Positions 48,729 through 58,822 of a stretch of DNA of 64,000 nt are shown here, piece by piece. The position numbers and the translations under genes were made by a program. Every line of letters starts with the position of its first letter. Position 1 is the first letter of the stretch. The stretch covers positions 1 to 64,000 of the forward strand of contig PEWE01000006.1 of assembly GCA_002779605.1 (NCBI GenBank), read 5' to 3'. The stretch is from Zetaproteobacteria bacterium CG06_land_8_20_14_3_00_59_53 (lineage in GTDB: Bacteria > Pseudomonadota > Zetaproteobacteria > Mariprofundales > Mariprofundaceae). The notes beneath the pieces are model-generated. The model was not told the origin of the DNA. It worked only from the letters and a program-made list of their open reading frames with translations, and did no database searches.

Positions 48729-49520
48729 ATGAAGAAGACTTATGTAGCAATGATGATGGCCGGCCTGATGGGCGCTGGTCTTGTAGCAAACACCGCAATG
48801 GCCGAAGAGGCTGCTTCCGAGCTGCCGTATGGCATGACCGTGTCGGGTGATATCGGTATCGCGAGTCAGTATGTCTGGCGTGGCCTGACGCAGACCAACG
48901 GCAAAACTGCTGTACAGGGTGATCTGGGCATCGCACTCGGCGATTTCTCGATCGGCGGCTGGTTCTCCAATGCCTATCCGTCCCCTGTAGCCAAGTTCGC
49001 CCCGCGCGATGTGGTTGAATTCGACTGGACTGCAAGCTATGCCGGCTCGATCACTGAAGACCTCGGCTATTCCGTCGGCGCCATCTACTACACCTACCTG
49101 TATGACTCGGCCTCCAACTTCCCTGAAGTGAATGCCGGTCTTTCCTATGGCCCTGTGTCGCTGACCGGTTATGCAATCACCAAGGACAGCAGCAACAAGG
49201 CCTACCTGCGCGGCGATATCTGGGTTGATCTGGGTGTGTCGGGTTCGCTGGCCGGCTTTGATGTTTCCGGTGCGCTTTCGTATGCAAAGTGGAAGAAGGA
49301 TAACTTGAACCGTCCTCTGGGCGCCATCAACACCTTCAAGAACGGTGTGAACCTGGCAACGCTGAGCGTCAGCAAGGGCTTCACCATCGAGGGTGCATCC
49401 CTGACCTCCACTCTGACTGCAACTGTGCCGATCGGCTCCAAGCAGACTGACGGCAACCGTTATATCTACGGCCTTTCCGCCAAGAACGAGTTTGTTGCTG
49501 CTCTGAGCCTGTCCTACTAA
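48729..49520 (+). CDS. TorF-family putative outer-membrane porin
   Basis: ATG 48729 is 5 bases after AAGGAGA; ATG 48726 and a GTG at 48654 with its own AAAGGAGG are also in frame. 263 residues: signal peptide to MA (residue 25), SQYVWRGLTQTNGK near the start and alternating beta strands ending in Tyr, as in the TorF/gcw_chp porin family. It probably lets ammonium or small solutes across the outer membrane, inferred from its place before glnK-amtB. Confidence 0.85.
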   Translation: MKKTYVAMMMAGLMGAGLVANTAMAEEAASELPYGMTVSGDIGIASQYVWRGLTQTNGKTAVQGDLGIALGDFSIGGWFSNAYPSPVAKFAPRDVVEFDWTASYAGSITEDLGYSVGAIYYTYLYDSASNFPEVNAGLSYGPVSLTGYAITKDSSNKAYLRGDIWVDLGVSGSLAGFDVSGALSYAKWKKDNLNRPLGAINTFKNGVNLATLSVSKGFTIEGASLTSTLTATVPIGSKQTDGNRYIYGLSAKNEFVAALSLSY

Positions 49521-49584
49521 GAGATGAAGGAGGAAGGGCGCGTCTGCCCTTCCTCCCATCCTCTGACCCCATGTAAACATCTAA

Positions 49585-49938
<354 letters not shown>

Positions 49939-49972
49939 CCCGAACCCGTTCAAACTATACAAGGAGATAACC

Positions 49973-51265
49973 ATGAGAAAGTTATTCAAAAAAACAATGG
50001 GGTTCATGCCCGCCGCTCTGCTGACGCCTGCTTTGGCGCTGGCCGAAGACGTGCCGACCCTGGATTCAGGTAATACTGCCTGGATGATCACAGCAACAGC
50101 ACTGGTGCTGTTGATGACCCTTCCGGGCCTGGCGCTGTTCTACGGTGGTATGGTTCGCAAAAAGAATGTGCTGAGCGTTTGCATGCAGACCATCACCATA
50201 GCTGCTCTGATGAGCGTGCTCTGGGTGGTTTGCGGCTACTCGATGGCCTTCGCCGAAGGTAATGCGTTTGTCGGCGGCCTGTCCAAGGCCTTCTTCAGCG
50301 GTGTCGGTGTGGACTCGATTTCCGGAACCATTCCCGAGACCGTGTTCGCCACCTTCCAGATGACCTTCGCCATCATCACCCCGGTGCTGATCATCGGTGC
50401 CTTCGCCGAGCGCATGAAGTTCACTGCAATTCTGGCCTTCATGACCGCATGGGTGTTGGCTGTGTATGCTCCTGTCACCCACTGGGTGTGGGGCGGCGGC
50501 TTCCTGGCTGAAGCAGGCACGCTCGACTTCGCCGGCGGTACCGTGGTGCATATCAATGCCGGTGTGGCCGGTCTGGTTTGCGCACTTGTTCTGGGTAAGC
50601 GAATCGGTTACCCGAAAGAAGGTCTGATGCCGCACAACCTGACCCTGACCATGATCGGTGCTGCCCTGCTGTGGGTCGGCTGGTTCGGTTTCAACGCTGG
50701 CTCCGAGCTGGCTGCTGACGGCACCGCGGGTATGGCCATGCTGGTTACCCAGGTTGCTACCGCTATGGCAGTGCTGGCCTGGACCTTCGCTGAATGGGTT
50801 GTTTACAAGCGTCCGAGTCTGCTGGGTGCATGTTCCGGTGCTGTGGCAGGTCTGGTTGCCATCACCCCGGCTTCCGGCTTCGTAGGCCCGATGGGCGCAC
50901 TGGCTATCGGTCTGGTTGCAGGTCTGGTCTGCTTCTGGGCTGTCACCAGCCTGAAGAAGATGCTCGGCTATGACGATTCGCTGGATGCCTTCGGCGTGCA
51001 CGCCATGGGCGGTATCGTCGGTGCCATGCTGACCGGTGTGTTCGTGTCCTCTTCCTTCGGCGGTGCCGGTTTTGCCGAGGGCGTGACCATGGCGCATCAG
51101 CTGGCTGTGCAGGGCGAGGCCGTGCTCTACACCATCGTTTACGATGCTGTGGTGACCTTCGTGATCCTCAAGCTGATCGACATGGTGATCGGTCTGCGCG
51201 TCACCGAGGAAGAAGAGCGTCAGGGCCTGGATATCACGCAACATGGCGAGCAGGTTTACGAGTAA
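49973..51265 (+). CDS. amtB: ammonium transporter (Amt), first copy
   Basis: ATG 49973 after AAGGAGAT; 430 residues with a signal peptide ending ALA, as in E. coli AmtB, then about 11 helices. GLALFYGGMVRKKNVLS, GGTVVHINAGVAGLV (pore His) and DDSLDAFGVHAMGGIVG (second pore His) are present. Conducts ammonium into the cytoplasm, gated by GlnK. Confidence 0.97.
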   Translation: MRKLFKKTMGFMPAALLTPALALAEDVPTLDSGNTAWMITATALVLLMTLPGLALFYGGMVRKKNVLSVCMQTITIAALMSVLWVVCGYSMAFAEGNAFVGGLSKAFFSGVGVDSISGTIPETVFATFQMTFAIITPVLIIGAFAERMKFTAILAFMTAWVLAVYAPVTHWVWGGGFLAEAGTLDFAGGTVVHINAGVAGLVCALVLGKRIGYPKEGLMPHNLTLTMIGAALLWVGWFGFNAGSELAADGTAGMAMLVTQVATAMAVLAWTFAEWVVYKRPSLLGACSGAVAGLVAITPASGFVGPMGALAIGLVAGLVCFWAVTSLKKMLGYDDSLDAFGVHAMGGIVGAMLTGVFVSSSFGGAGFAEGVTMAHQLAVQGEAVLYTIVYDAVVTFVILKLIDMVIGLRVTEEEERQGLDITQHGEQVYE

Positions 51266-51335
51266 ACCGCATTGCCAAAAGGAATGGATGCCCGAGCCAA
51301 ACTCCACCCACCCTCAGGCAAAGGCATCCATGGAA

Positions 51336-51362
51336 AAGGGGGGCGACTTCGGTCGCTCCCCA
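51336..51362 (+). promoter_or_regulatory. stable hairpin between amtB and the next gene
   Basis: GGGGGGCGAC (51338-51347) pairs with GTCGCTCCCC (51352-51361), one G-T wobble, closed by a C(UUCG)G tetraloop. No T-tract follows, so it is more likely an mRNA stability or processing element than a terminator. GGATGCC (51285-51291) and GGCATCC (51323-51329) form a second inverted pair around it. Confidence 0.6.
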
Positions 51363-51449
51363 CTTTCCGTTTGGTTTGGGTGTGTTTACGATGGGCTGTG
51401 TAAGTCGCTCGCGGCATCGCCAACAGCCCCAAAGTAAAAGGAGATAACG

Positions 51450-52526
51450 ATGAGTAAGTCACTGCTGTTGCATGCTTTGTCACTGAATGACCGTATTCTC
51501 GAGCCGAAACGCCTGCCCTTGCATGGTCGGGTATGGGGATATGCCAAGGAAGAGTGCTCACGCGATGGTTTCATCGGCCATTGCCTGACCATGCTTTCCG
51601 AGCTCGGCATGACTGCGGGAGGAATCTCGCTCAGCAACAAGGATGTGGTGGCCTTTGATGCGCAGGGAAAGGGACGCACCTACACCGTGGTGATCTCTCT
51701 GGCCGATGATTCGCTGGCCTCGCGCTATTTCTATTTTCTGGGCATCTGGCGGCATATGGATGTGTTCGGAAAGGCGGCCTCGCTTCCGGAGTTGTCATCT
51801 GAAAGCGATACCCTGCATGCCGATTTTCAGTATGAAGCCTATTTTTCCGATGCACCGCTGCAATATGATGCCTGCGACAAGCTGATCGCCGGAGAGATGT
51901 TCGCACAGCAGCTCTATGAGGGGCAGATCTACCTCTACGGCAACGATCAGATGAAAAACGGCGAAGCAGCCGGTTTCGTGCTTGCACCATTGATCAATTC
52001 AACTTCCCTGCCCAGAGAGGAGGTGCAGCATGCCTTGTATTCCCTGCGTAATCTGATGGCGCTCAGGGCCCAGGTGATGCGCATCTACCGCAAGGTTTGG
52101 GACAGTACGGAAGAAACCGACTTGTATGGCGAGGCCATGAACCTGTTGCGTCAGTCCCGTCTTGAAAAAGTGGAGCCGGCCGAATGGGATGGCATGGTAT
52201 GCGACAGCGGGGATTCGATGTTGCGCCTGTCCGAGCTTTCCTATCAGCGCTCGCGCCTGCAGGGCGAGATTCACAATCTGTCCATGCTGTTTGAGAGCAT
52301 TATCGGCGAACTGAAGGCTGCAAATCAGCCGGGAATGTCGGCTCTGTGGCCGCGCATGCGTTTGCCGTTCGAGCATGCCACGGATCTGCTCGATGAGCGC
52401 ACCGGTATGCTGCGTCGCACCGGTAAACAATGCGAAATCATCCTGCAATTGCTGCACTCCAGAATGCTGGCCAGACAGCAGGTGGTGCTGGATCGCCTGG
52501 CAGGTGTGGATAAAGTCTCCGATTGA
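51450..52526 (+). CDS. unknown protein within the ammonium operon, weak DUF3422 likeness
   Basis: 358 residues without signal peptide or membrane helix, so cytoplasmic. AAAGGAGATAACG precedes ATG 51450. The second half is helical (SLRNLMALRAQVMRIYRKVW, then SRLQGEIHNLSMLFESIIGE and QLLHSRMLARQQ), which recalls DUF3422 proteins but lacks their C-terminal membrane anchor. It lies between two Amt-linked PII genes, so a role with PII or Amt is plausible but inferred. Confidence 0.75.
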   Translation: MSKSLLLHALSLNDRILEPKRLPLHGRVWGYAKEECSRDGFIGHCLTMLSELGMTAGGISLSNKDVVAFDAQGKGRTYTVVISLADDSLASRYFYFLGIWRHMDVFGKAASLPELSSESDTLHADFQYEAYFSDAPLQYDACDKLIAGEMFAQQLYEGQIYLYGNDQMKNGEAAGFVLAPLINSTSLPREEVQHALYSLRNLMALRAQVMRIYRKVWDSTEETDLYGEAMNLLRQSRLEKVEPAEWDGMVCDSGDSMLRLSELSYQRSRLQGEIHNLSMLFESIIGELKAANQPGMSALWPRMRLPFEHATDLLDERTGMLRRTGKQCEIILQLLHSRMLARQQVVLDRLAGVDKVSD

Positions 52527-52952
<426 letters not shown>

Positions 52953-53031
52953 GCTTTGTATAATTACTGAAAGGGCCGCTTCCCTGAGATGCGCGGCTGA
53001 AATTTAATGTGGATGGAGGTTGGGGTTTTCA

Positions 53032-54240
53032 ATGAATACAGCGGGTTTTGATGTCTTTTTTCTAACCATGGGTGCGGCCATGGTGCTGGCGATGCATGCC
53101 GGTTTTGCCTTTCTCGAAGCGGGAACGGTGCGCAAGAAGAATCAGGTGAATGCGCTGATCCGGGTGCTTTCCGATTTCGGATTTTCAACGGTGGCGTATT
53201 TCTTCGCCGGTTTTTCGGTGGCCTACGGGATCAACTTTTTCGCACCGGTATCCGAAATATCTGTGCTCGGCGGAAAGACCAACGGTTACGAGATGGTGCA
53301 TTTCTTCTTCCTGCTGACCTTTGCGGCGGCTATTCCGGCGATCATCTCCGGCGGCATCACCGAGCGTGTGCGTTTCTGGCCGAATGTGCTGGCCACGGTG
53401 CTTCTCGTCGGTCTGGTATATCCGTTTTACGAGGGGCTGATCTGGGCCGGCAACTATGGTTATCAGGCATGGCTTGAGAGCACTTTCGGTGCCTCGTTCC
53501 ATGATTTCGCGGGTTCGGTGGTGGTGCACGGCATGGGCGGATTTATCGCGCTTGGTGCGGTGATCCTGCTGGGTGCGCGCAAGGGGCGCTACAGCAGTGG
53601 CCGCGTGAATGCCATCCTGCCGTCCAACATCCCGTTCCTGGCCCTTGGTTCGTGGATCCTGTGTGTCGGCTGGTTCGGCTTCAATGTGATGAGTGCCGGC
53701 AATGTAGAAGGGGCTTCCGGTCTGGTGGCGATGAACTCCCTGCTGGCCATGGTCGGAGGTCTGATTGCAGCGCTGGTGGCCGGCAGAAACGACCCCGGCT
53801 TTGTGCATAACGGGGCACTGGCCGGTCTTGTGGCCATCTGCGCCGGTTCCGACCTGGTGCATCCGATGGGGGCTTTGGTGATCGGTGCTATCGCCGGAGC
53901 CGGATTCGTGTACGGCTTCCAGCTCGTGCAGAACCGTCTGGGCATCGACGATGTGCTGGGTGTGGTGCCGCTGCATGGCGGCGCAGGGGTCTGGGGCGGT
54001 ATCGCCGCCGGTATCTTCGGCTCCACGGCTCTGGGCGGGGCAGGCGGAGTGACCTTTATGTCACAGCTTGTCGGCACACTGACCGGTCTGGGCATCGCTG
54101 TGGCGGGAGGCTTCCTTGTTTACGGCGCGATCAAGGCAACGATCGGTATCCGCTTGTCGGAAGAAGACGAGTATCAGGGTGCTGATCTGGCGATCCACAA
54201 GATCAGTTCCAATCCGGAACAGGACATGGCCGGCCACTAA
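53032..54240 (+). CDS. amt: ammonium transporter (Amt), second copy
   Basis: 402 residues from ATG 53032. No signal peptide; the first helix is GFDVFFLTMGAAMVLAM. Pore region motifs DFAGSVVVHGMGG and GVVPLHGGAGVWGG carry both conserved His. It is much more distant from the first Amt than a recent paralogue would be, with a FAGFSVAYGINFF insert-like segment near residue 68. Followed by a terminator. Confidence 0.94.
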   Translation: MNTAGFDVFFLTMGAAMVLAMHAGFAFLEAGTVRKKNQVNALIRVLSDFGFSTVAYFFAGFSVAYGINFFAPVSEISVLGGKTNGYEMVHFFFLLTFAAAIPAIISGGITERVRFWPNVLATVLLVGLVYPFYEGLIWAGNYGYQAWLESTFGASFHDFAGSVVVHGMGGFIALGAVILLGARKGRYSSGRVNAILPSNIPFLALGSWILCVGWFGFNVMSAGNVEGASGLVAMNSLLAMVGGLIAALVAGRNDPGFVHNGALAGLVAICAGSDLVHPMGALVIGAIAGAGFVYGFQLVQNRLGIDDVLGVVPLHGGAGVWGGIAAGIFGSTALGGAGGVTFMSQLVGTLTGLGIAVAGGFLVYGAIKATIGIRLSEEDEYQGADLAIHKISSNPEQDMAGH

Positions 54241-54259
54241 GGGCCTGTCATGCTCGAAC

Positions 54260-54290
54260 AGGGCGCGGTCTGCGGACCGCGCCTTTTTTA
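54260..54290 (+). terminator. terminator after second amt gene
   Basis: GGCGCGGTC (54262-54270), loop TGCG, GACCGCGCC (54275-54283), then six T (54284-54289). Confidence 0.92.
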
Positions 54291-54991
54291 TCCGCTCAGC
54301 AGATTCAGCCAGCTGCGCATCATGCAGCGGCAATAGGAGCGCATCGCTTCAAGGTGATGCTGTGTTGCTTCATGCAGGGCTTCGATACCGGCCCGGCCCA
54401 GATGCGCGCGTTCGCTATCGCCTGCAGCCATCTACTGCGCGATCAACGGGGCATCCACCTCGACATGAAACTGCAAACCGTATTGTGCCCGGCCAAGACG
54501 CATGGCCTGTGAAGGCACTGCGGGGTGAGAGGCAATCAGGGTCGCCCTATCGGGAATGGAAAAGGTTTCCCCATGCCATTGGAAGACGGTGAGTCCGCTT
54601 TCGGGCATGGCTGCAAACAGGGGATCGGATACCGTGTCCGCAGTCGGATAAACCGGATACCAACCCAGTTCACGCTGAGGTGACCCTGTTACCCTGCCTC
54701 CTGCTGCTTTGGCCATCAGTTGCGCACCCAGACAGATGCCCAGCATGGGCATGCCTTCGGCAAGGCGCTGCTCAAGCCAGCTCAATTCATCCCGGATATA
54801 GGGAAGGTGGTTGTCGTTGGCCGATTGCGGGCCGCCCATGACGATGATGCCGGTATAGGGTGATACATCCTCGGGCAGGCCTCGCCCAGATAGGTGTGGA
54901 TAGACAGAAGGGTATGACCCGCCTCGAGCAATATTTCGCCGATCATAGCGGGCGGTTCGATATCAAGATGTTGCAGGACAAGGAATTGCAT
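54288..54991 (-). pseudogene. decayed class I glutamine amidotransferase (GMP-synthase-like)
   Basis: Starts MQFLVLQHLDIEPP at 54991. Near 54880 the frame needs one missing base to pass from HTYLGE to GLPEDVSPYTGIIVMGG. The rest carries GICLGAQL with the catalytic Cys and QFHVEV with the His. After HVEVDAPLIAQ a TAG interrupts (54432-54434), and the frame then continues MAAGDSERAHLGRAG to a TAA at 54288-54290, so the TAG probably replaced TGG. One frameshift plus one stop make a functional protein unlikely, although sequence error is possible for either. Confidence 0.8.
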
Positions 54992-55033
54992 GGCTTCAGC
55001 CTAGGCATGCGGCGCTGCCGGGGCAATTCCCCA

Positions 55034-56758
55034 TCAGTCCATTTCTGCGCCCTTGAGGTCGAGATATCGCTCGCGCTTGGAGGATTTCAGGCGATGCAGG
55101 TCGAGTACCACCAGTCCGTCCACGCAATCGGCGAAATCCGGGTCGATGTTGAAGCCCAGGAAGTTCACGCCGCCTTCTTCACACAGTTCGCCGTATTGCT
55201 TGAACAGGGTCGGGACGCTGCATCCAAGGTGATGCATGCGGCTTTTCAGCAGCACGTAATCGCGCTTGTAATCGCTTGCGCAGAAGACCTCGCGCATCTG
55301 GCGTTCGCTGTCGCTATCCAGCTGGTAGGGCATACGGGCCCGGGCCGTTTCGGGATTTCCGCCGAAGTAGGTGGTGTAGAAATACACCAGCATGTCCTTG
55401 GCCGCGGCCGGATAGGTGTCGCTGATACTGACCGGGCCGAACAGATAGCGGTATTCCGGATTATTGCGCAGAAAGGCCCCGATGCCGAACCACAGGTAAT
55501 CCAGACTGCGCTTGCCCCAGTAGCGCGGCTGCACGAAGCTGCGGCCAAGCTCCAGTCCCTTATCCAGAACGGGTTGCATCCCGGAGCCGAAATCAAACAG
55601 CGTGCCGCTATAGGTTTCGTTGGCCTCGAAGCGCTGTCCGCGCGTATCGCGCAAACGGTAGGCACCGACGATCTCGAGCTCCGATTCGTCCCATAAGATC
55701 AGCTGTTTGCAATGCCGGTCGAAGGCATCGATATCGCGTCGCTGGCCGGTTCCCTCGCCGACGGCGCGGAAGGATATTTCACGCAGCCGACCGATCTCGC
55801 GCATGATGCTGCAATCCGGATTGAAATCGAACAGGTAGATCTGTTTGTTGTCACGGGTCTCGCCGAGCAGGGAGCAGGCATGAATCTCGCGGCGCAGCTG
55901 TTGCCGGTTCTCCGGATGGGCGATGGCGCGATGCGTTTCGAACACCGGCTCCTTCTGCTTGCCGATGCGGTACACATGGCGCTGGAAAAGTTTGACCCGT
56001 GATTTCAGCGGCAGGTGGGTGCGCTGGTAGTTGTCGAAGGAGATGGGGTTGCCGATGGAGATGTGTACCGAGCGTCTGGCCTGTTTGAACATCTCGCGCA
56101 CCAGCCAGAGGGTGGACAGCGGGCGCGAGATGAATGAAAGCGCATAGAAAAACATCGAGTTCCGCCCATCAATATAGATCGGCAGGATCGGCGAGCGGGT
56201 CGCCGTGGCGATGCGCAGAAAGCCGCTGTGCCAGTGTCCGTCGCGGATGCCGGCAGGACCCATGCGCGACACCTCGCCGGCCGGAAAGATGATCACGGCG
56301 CCTTCGTTTTCAAGATGTCGGTACACTGCCTTGAGCTGCTCGCGGCTGCTGCGTCCGCCCATGTTATCCACCGGCAGCAGCAAGGGGGCGAGCGGTTTGA
56401 CGGCGCCGAGCACCTGATTGGTGACCGCCTTCACGTCGCGGCGGATCTCACCGACCAGACGGACCAGTACGGCTGCATCGAGCGTGCCGATGGGATGGTT
56501 GGCGATGATGACCACGCGCCCGGACTGAGGGATGCACTCGCGCTCGTCGCCGCGCAGCGAATAGCTGAAATCAAAGTGCTCCAGCAGCTGATCGACAAAG
56601 TCGAAGCCCTCCAGGTGCGGGTAGGTCGCCTGAAAACGGTGCAGCTGTTTCTCATGGAACAGGATGCGCAGGATGCGCTTCAGGGAATCGCGCAGCAGCG
56701 GCGGCTTGTTGTTCAGCCCCGGCATGTGTTCGGCGGTCAGTGCCTCGATGTTAAGCAT
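55034..56758 (-). CDS. lysophospholipid acyltransferase fused to GNAT-type N-acyltransferase (ornithine-lipid type)
   Basis: ATG 56758 after CGGAGG; 574 residues. The N-terminal half is PlsC-like with IIANHPIGTLDA and FPAGEVSRMGP motifs. The C-terminal half resembles OlsB-type hemolysin-like acyltransferases (EIVGAYRLRDTRG, FGSGMQPVLDKGLELGRSF, QPRYWGKRSLDYLW). Such fusions (OlsF-like) can make ornithine or other aminolipids in one protein, relevant under phosphate limitation. Substrate inferred. Confidence 0.82.
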   Translation of the reverse strand: MLNIEALTAEHMPGLNNKPPLLRDSLKRILRILFHEKQLHRFQATYPHLEGFDFVDQLLEHFDFSYSLRGDERECIPQSGRVVIIANHPIGTLDAAVLVRLVGEIRRDVKAVTNQVLGAVKPLAPLLLPVDNMGGRSSREQLKAVYRHLENEGAVIIFPAGEVSRMGPAGIRDGHWHSGFLRIATATRSPILPIYIDGRNSMFFYALSFISRPLSTLWLVREMFKQARRSVHISIGNPISFDNYQRTHLPLKSRVKLFQRHVYRIGKQKEPVFETHRAIAHPENRQQLRREIHACSLLGETRDNKQIYLFDFNPDCSIMREIGRLREISFRAVGEGTGQRRDIDAFDRHCKQLILWDESELEIVGAYRLRDTRGQRFEANETYSGTLFDFGSGMQPVLDKGLELGRSFVQPRYWGKRSLDYLWFGIGAFLRNNPEYRYLFGPVSISDTYPAAAKDMLVYFYTTYFGGNPETARARMPYQLDSDSERQMREVFCASDYKRDYVLLKSRMHHLGCSVPTLFKQYGELCEEGGVNFLGFNIDPDFADCVDGLVVLDLHRLKSSKRERYLDLKGAEMD

Positions 56759-56917
56759 ACAATCCTCCGATGATCGGGCGGGATGATGCAGGGAACTCGT
56801 GACACGCAGGTTGCACACAGAAGTCAGCAGCAAGTCAGTCTGATATCATGCTTGGGTGTGATGTCATGTGTATATGCGGGGATTCCCGCACACGGGTATC
56901 GGTGGTACAAGTCGGCT

Positions 56918-57874
56918 ATGGATATAGATCTCAGTGTGTTTCTGCGCCGCGTGGCGCGTGGTCGAAACGGTTCGGAACATCTGCAGCGTCACGAGGCGGC
57001 GATGGTTCTGGCTGAACTACTCTCCCCGGGTGCCGATCAGTTGCAGCTCGGCGCATTTCTGATTGCCGAACGTATGAAGGGCGAAAGCAGTGAAGAACTC
57101 GCCGGCTTTGTCGATGCGGCGCGCCGGCATATCAAAGGATTCGGAGAATCAAGAGCACCGCAGGGTGCTGTGGATATGCCATGCTATGCAGGTAAGCGCA
57201 GGGCCGCCCCTGTTCATCTGGTCGCAGCCTTGCAGGCGCGGGATGCGGGTATCCCTGTTGTGCTGCATGGGCTTGAGCATATCGCGGGTCGGCTGAGCGC
57301 ATGGCAGGCCGTGCAAACGGCGGGCGTATGCAGGGCAGGAACGCTGGACGAAGGGCTTCGCGTGCTCTTAAGTGATGGCATCGTTTACATGGATCTGGCC
57401 GATATCTGCCCGCCCTTGTTCGCCTTGACCGCGCTTCGCCCCCGACTCGGGGTGCGCACCTTTTCTCACACGGTCGCCCGCCTGCTCAACCCGTTGCAAT
57501 GCGAGGGGCAGCTGAACGGGGTGTTTCACACCCCCTATGTGGCACTGACGGCTCAGGTGAATGTGCTTTTGGAGCAAACGCGCTCACTGGTATTCATGGG
57601 GGCCGAAGGCGATCCGGAACTGTATGCCGACCGGCAGAAGCTGCTTGCCGCGCAACAGTGCAACGAGAAGGCATCACTGTCTTTTTCTGATGCGCATTGC
57701 GCTCTTTATCCGAGAGAGGTAGGGGGATCGCCTGAGGAATTGTTGCAGCACTTTACAGCCCTGCGAAATGACAGGATGGATGTGCGGGAAAAGGCGACTT
57801 TGAAGCGCATGGCCGAGGCGTTTGTTTTTGCCTCAAGCGGGAAGTTGCCGCATGATTGGATTCAGGATGAATAA
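56918..57874 (+). CDS. YbiB/TrpD2-like glycosyltransferase-fold protein
   Basis: 318 residues from ATG 56918; earlier in-frame starts give an unlikely N-terminus. It resembles the anthranilate phosphoribosyltransferase fold (LGAFLIAERMKGES, then VRTFSHTVARLLNPL), but motifs for anthranilate are missing, as in YbiB/TrpD2, a DNA-binding relative. The real ligand is unknown. Confidence 0.75.
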   Translation: MDIDLSVFLRRVARGRNGSEHLQRHEAAMVLAELLSPGADQLQLGAFLIAERMKGESSEELAGFVDAARRHIKGFGESRAPQGAVDMPCYAGKRRAAPVHLVAALQARDAGIPVVLHGLEHIAGRLSAWQAVQTAGVCRAGTLDEGLRVLLSDGIVYMDLADICPPLFALTALRPRLGVRTFSHTVARLLNPLQCEGQLNGVFHTPYVALTAQVNVLLEQTRSLVFMGAEGDPELYADRQKLLAAQQCNEKASLSFSDAHCALYPREVGGSPEELLQHFTALRNDRMDVREKATLKRMAEAFVFASSGKLPHDWIQDE

Positions 57875-57901
57875 TCCGCAGCAGATGCATGGAGGCATGA
57901 T

Positions 57902-58456
57902 ATGAGCAGGGTTCTGGTGCCGTTCGCAAAAGGTGTCGAGGAAATCGAATTTGTCGCGGTGGTGGATATTCTGCGCCGCGCCGGGGTAGAGGTATGCGCG
58001 GCGAGTCTGGATGGCGCGGCCGTGACAGGGCGTTCGGGTATCACGATTGAACCGGATGCTGCACTTCCCGATGTGATGAGCGATGCCTGGGATATGGTGG
58101 TGTTGCCCGGTGGTCTGCCCAATGCGCATCTGCTGCGTGACGATGCCGGTGTGAAGCAGGTCGTTGATCGCTTGCGGGCCGAGCGTAAATCGATTGCGGC
58201 GATCTGTGCGGCCCCCACGGCGCTGGCCGCCTACGGCATGACGGCGAACATGCGCGTCACCTCATACCCGGCCTGTCGCGAGGAGATGCAGAGCCTGCAG
58301 CCATCGTCGGTTTACATGGACGATATCGTGGTGGAGGATGATTTTCTGATCACCAGTCGTGGTGCCGGAACGGCTGTCGAGTTTGCTTTGCGTCTGGTTG
58401 CGAGGCTTTGCGGCGAACAAAAATCCACCGAGATTCGTCAGTCGATCGTGGCCTGA
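57902..58456 (+). CDS. DJ-1/PfpI family protein (YajL-like)
   Basis: 184 residues. AKGVEEIEFVAVVDILRRAG, then the nucleophile Cys in AICAAPTAL and the C-terminal SRGAGTAVEFAL are typical of DJ-1/YajL, linked to protection against oxidative or carbonyl damage. Confidence 0.9.
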   Translation: MSRVLVPFAKGVEEIEFVAVVDILRRAGVEVCAASLDGAAVTGRSGITIEPDAALPDVMSDAWDMVVLPGGLPNAHLLRDDAGVKQVVDRLRAERKSIAAICAAPTALAAYGMTANMRVTSYPACREEMQSLQPSSVYMDDIVVEDDFLITSRGAGTAVEFALRLVARLCGEQKSTEIRQSIVA

Positions 58457-58509
58457 GTCGAAGGCTGCGTTGAGATATCTGAAGTGTCCATGGATGTGTG
58501 CTTCATGAG

Positions 58510-58537
58510 TTGACTTGCGAATCTTCATTCTTATAGT
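58510..58537 (+). promoter_or_regulatory. promoter of tRNA-Gln
   Basis: TTGACT (58510-58515), 16-base spacer, TATAGT (58532-58537), then GC-rich sequence 14 bases before the tRNA. Confidence 0.65.
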
Positions 58538-58550
58538 TGCGCGTCCCGAA

Positions 58551-58624
58551 TGGGGGATCGTCTAGCGGTAGGACTACGGACTCTGACTCCGTCAACCGAG
58601 GTTCGAATCCTCGTCCCCCAGCCA
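58551..58624 (+). tRNA. glnT: tRNA-Gln (anticodon CTG)
   Basis: The cloverleaf folds fully: acceptor TGGGGGA pairs with TCCCCCA, anticodon stem ACGGA/TCCGT with loop CTCTGAC and anticodon CTG, T-arm CGAGG-TTCGAAT-CCTCG. Discriminator G and an encoded CCA end it (58621-58624). Reads codon CAG. A single tRNA, not in a cluster. Confidence 0.96.
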
Positions 58625-58754
58625 GTTGATAGGGCGTTTGAATGTCGTGAATGTTTTTTAATATGCGTTTCACGGTTCTTCAACGATGGGTCCATAGGGT
58701 TTCACGTGGTTCGGCGCGATTCCCTCCTCCCCTCCCTATAAATTTCGCCGAACT

Positions 58755-58786
58755 ATTAACCCCGGCTTCTGCTGGGGTTTTTTTAT
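58755..58786 (+). terminator. terminator downstream of tRNA-Gln
   Basis: AACCCCGGC (58758-58766), loop TTCT, GCTGGGGTT (58771-58779) and a run of T. It is 130 bases beyond the tRNA; the space between holds nothing recognisable. Confidence 0.75.
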
Positions 58787-58822
58787 GTCCTGATTTTAAG
58801 CGGCGATGTCTTCAGTACAATG

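Noticed and set aside
50066-51307. 413-residue minus-strand frame across amtB
   Set aside because: His/Gln-rich mirror of a membrane protein gene with intact motifs; not a gene.
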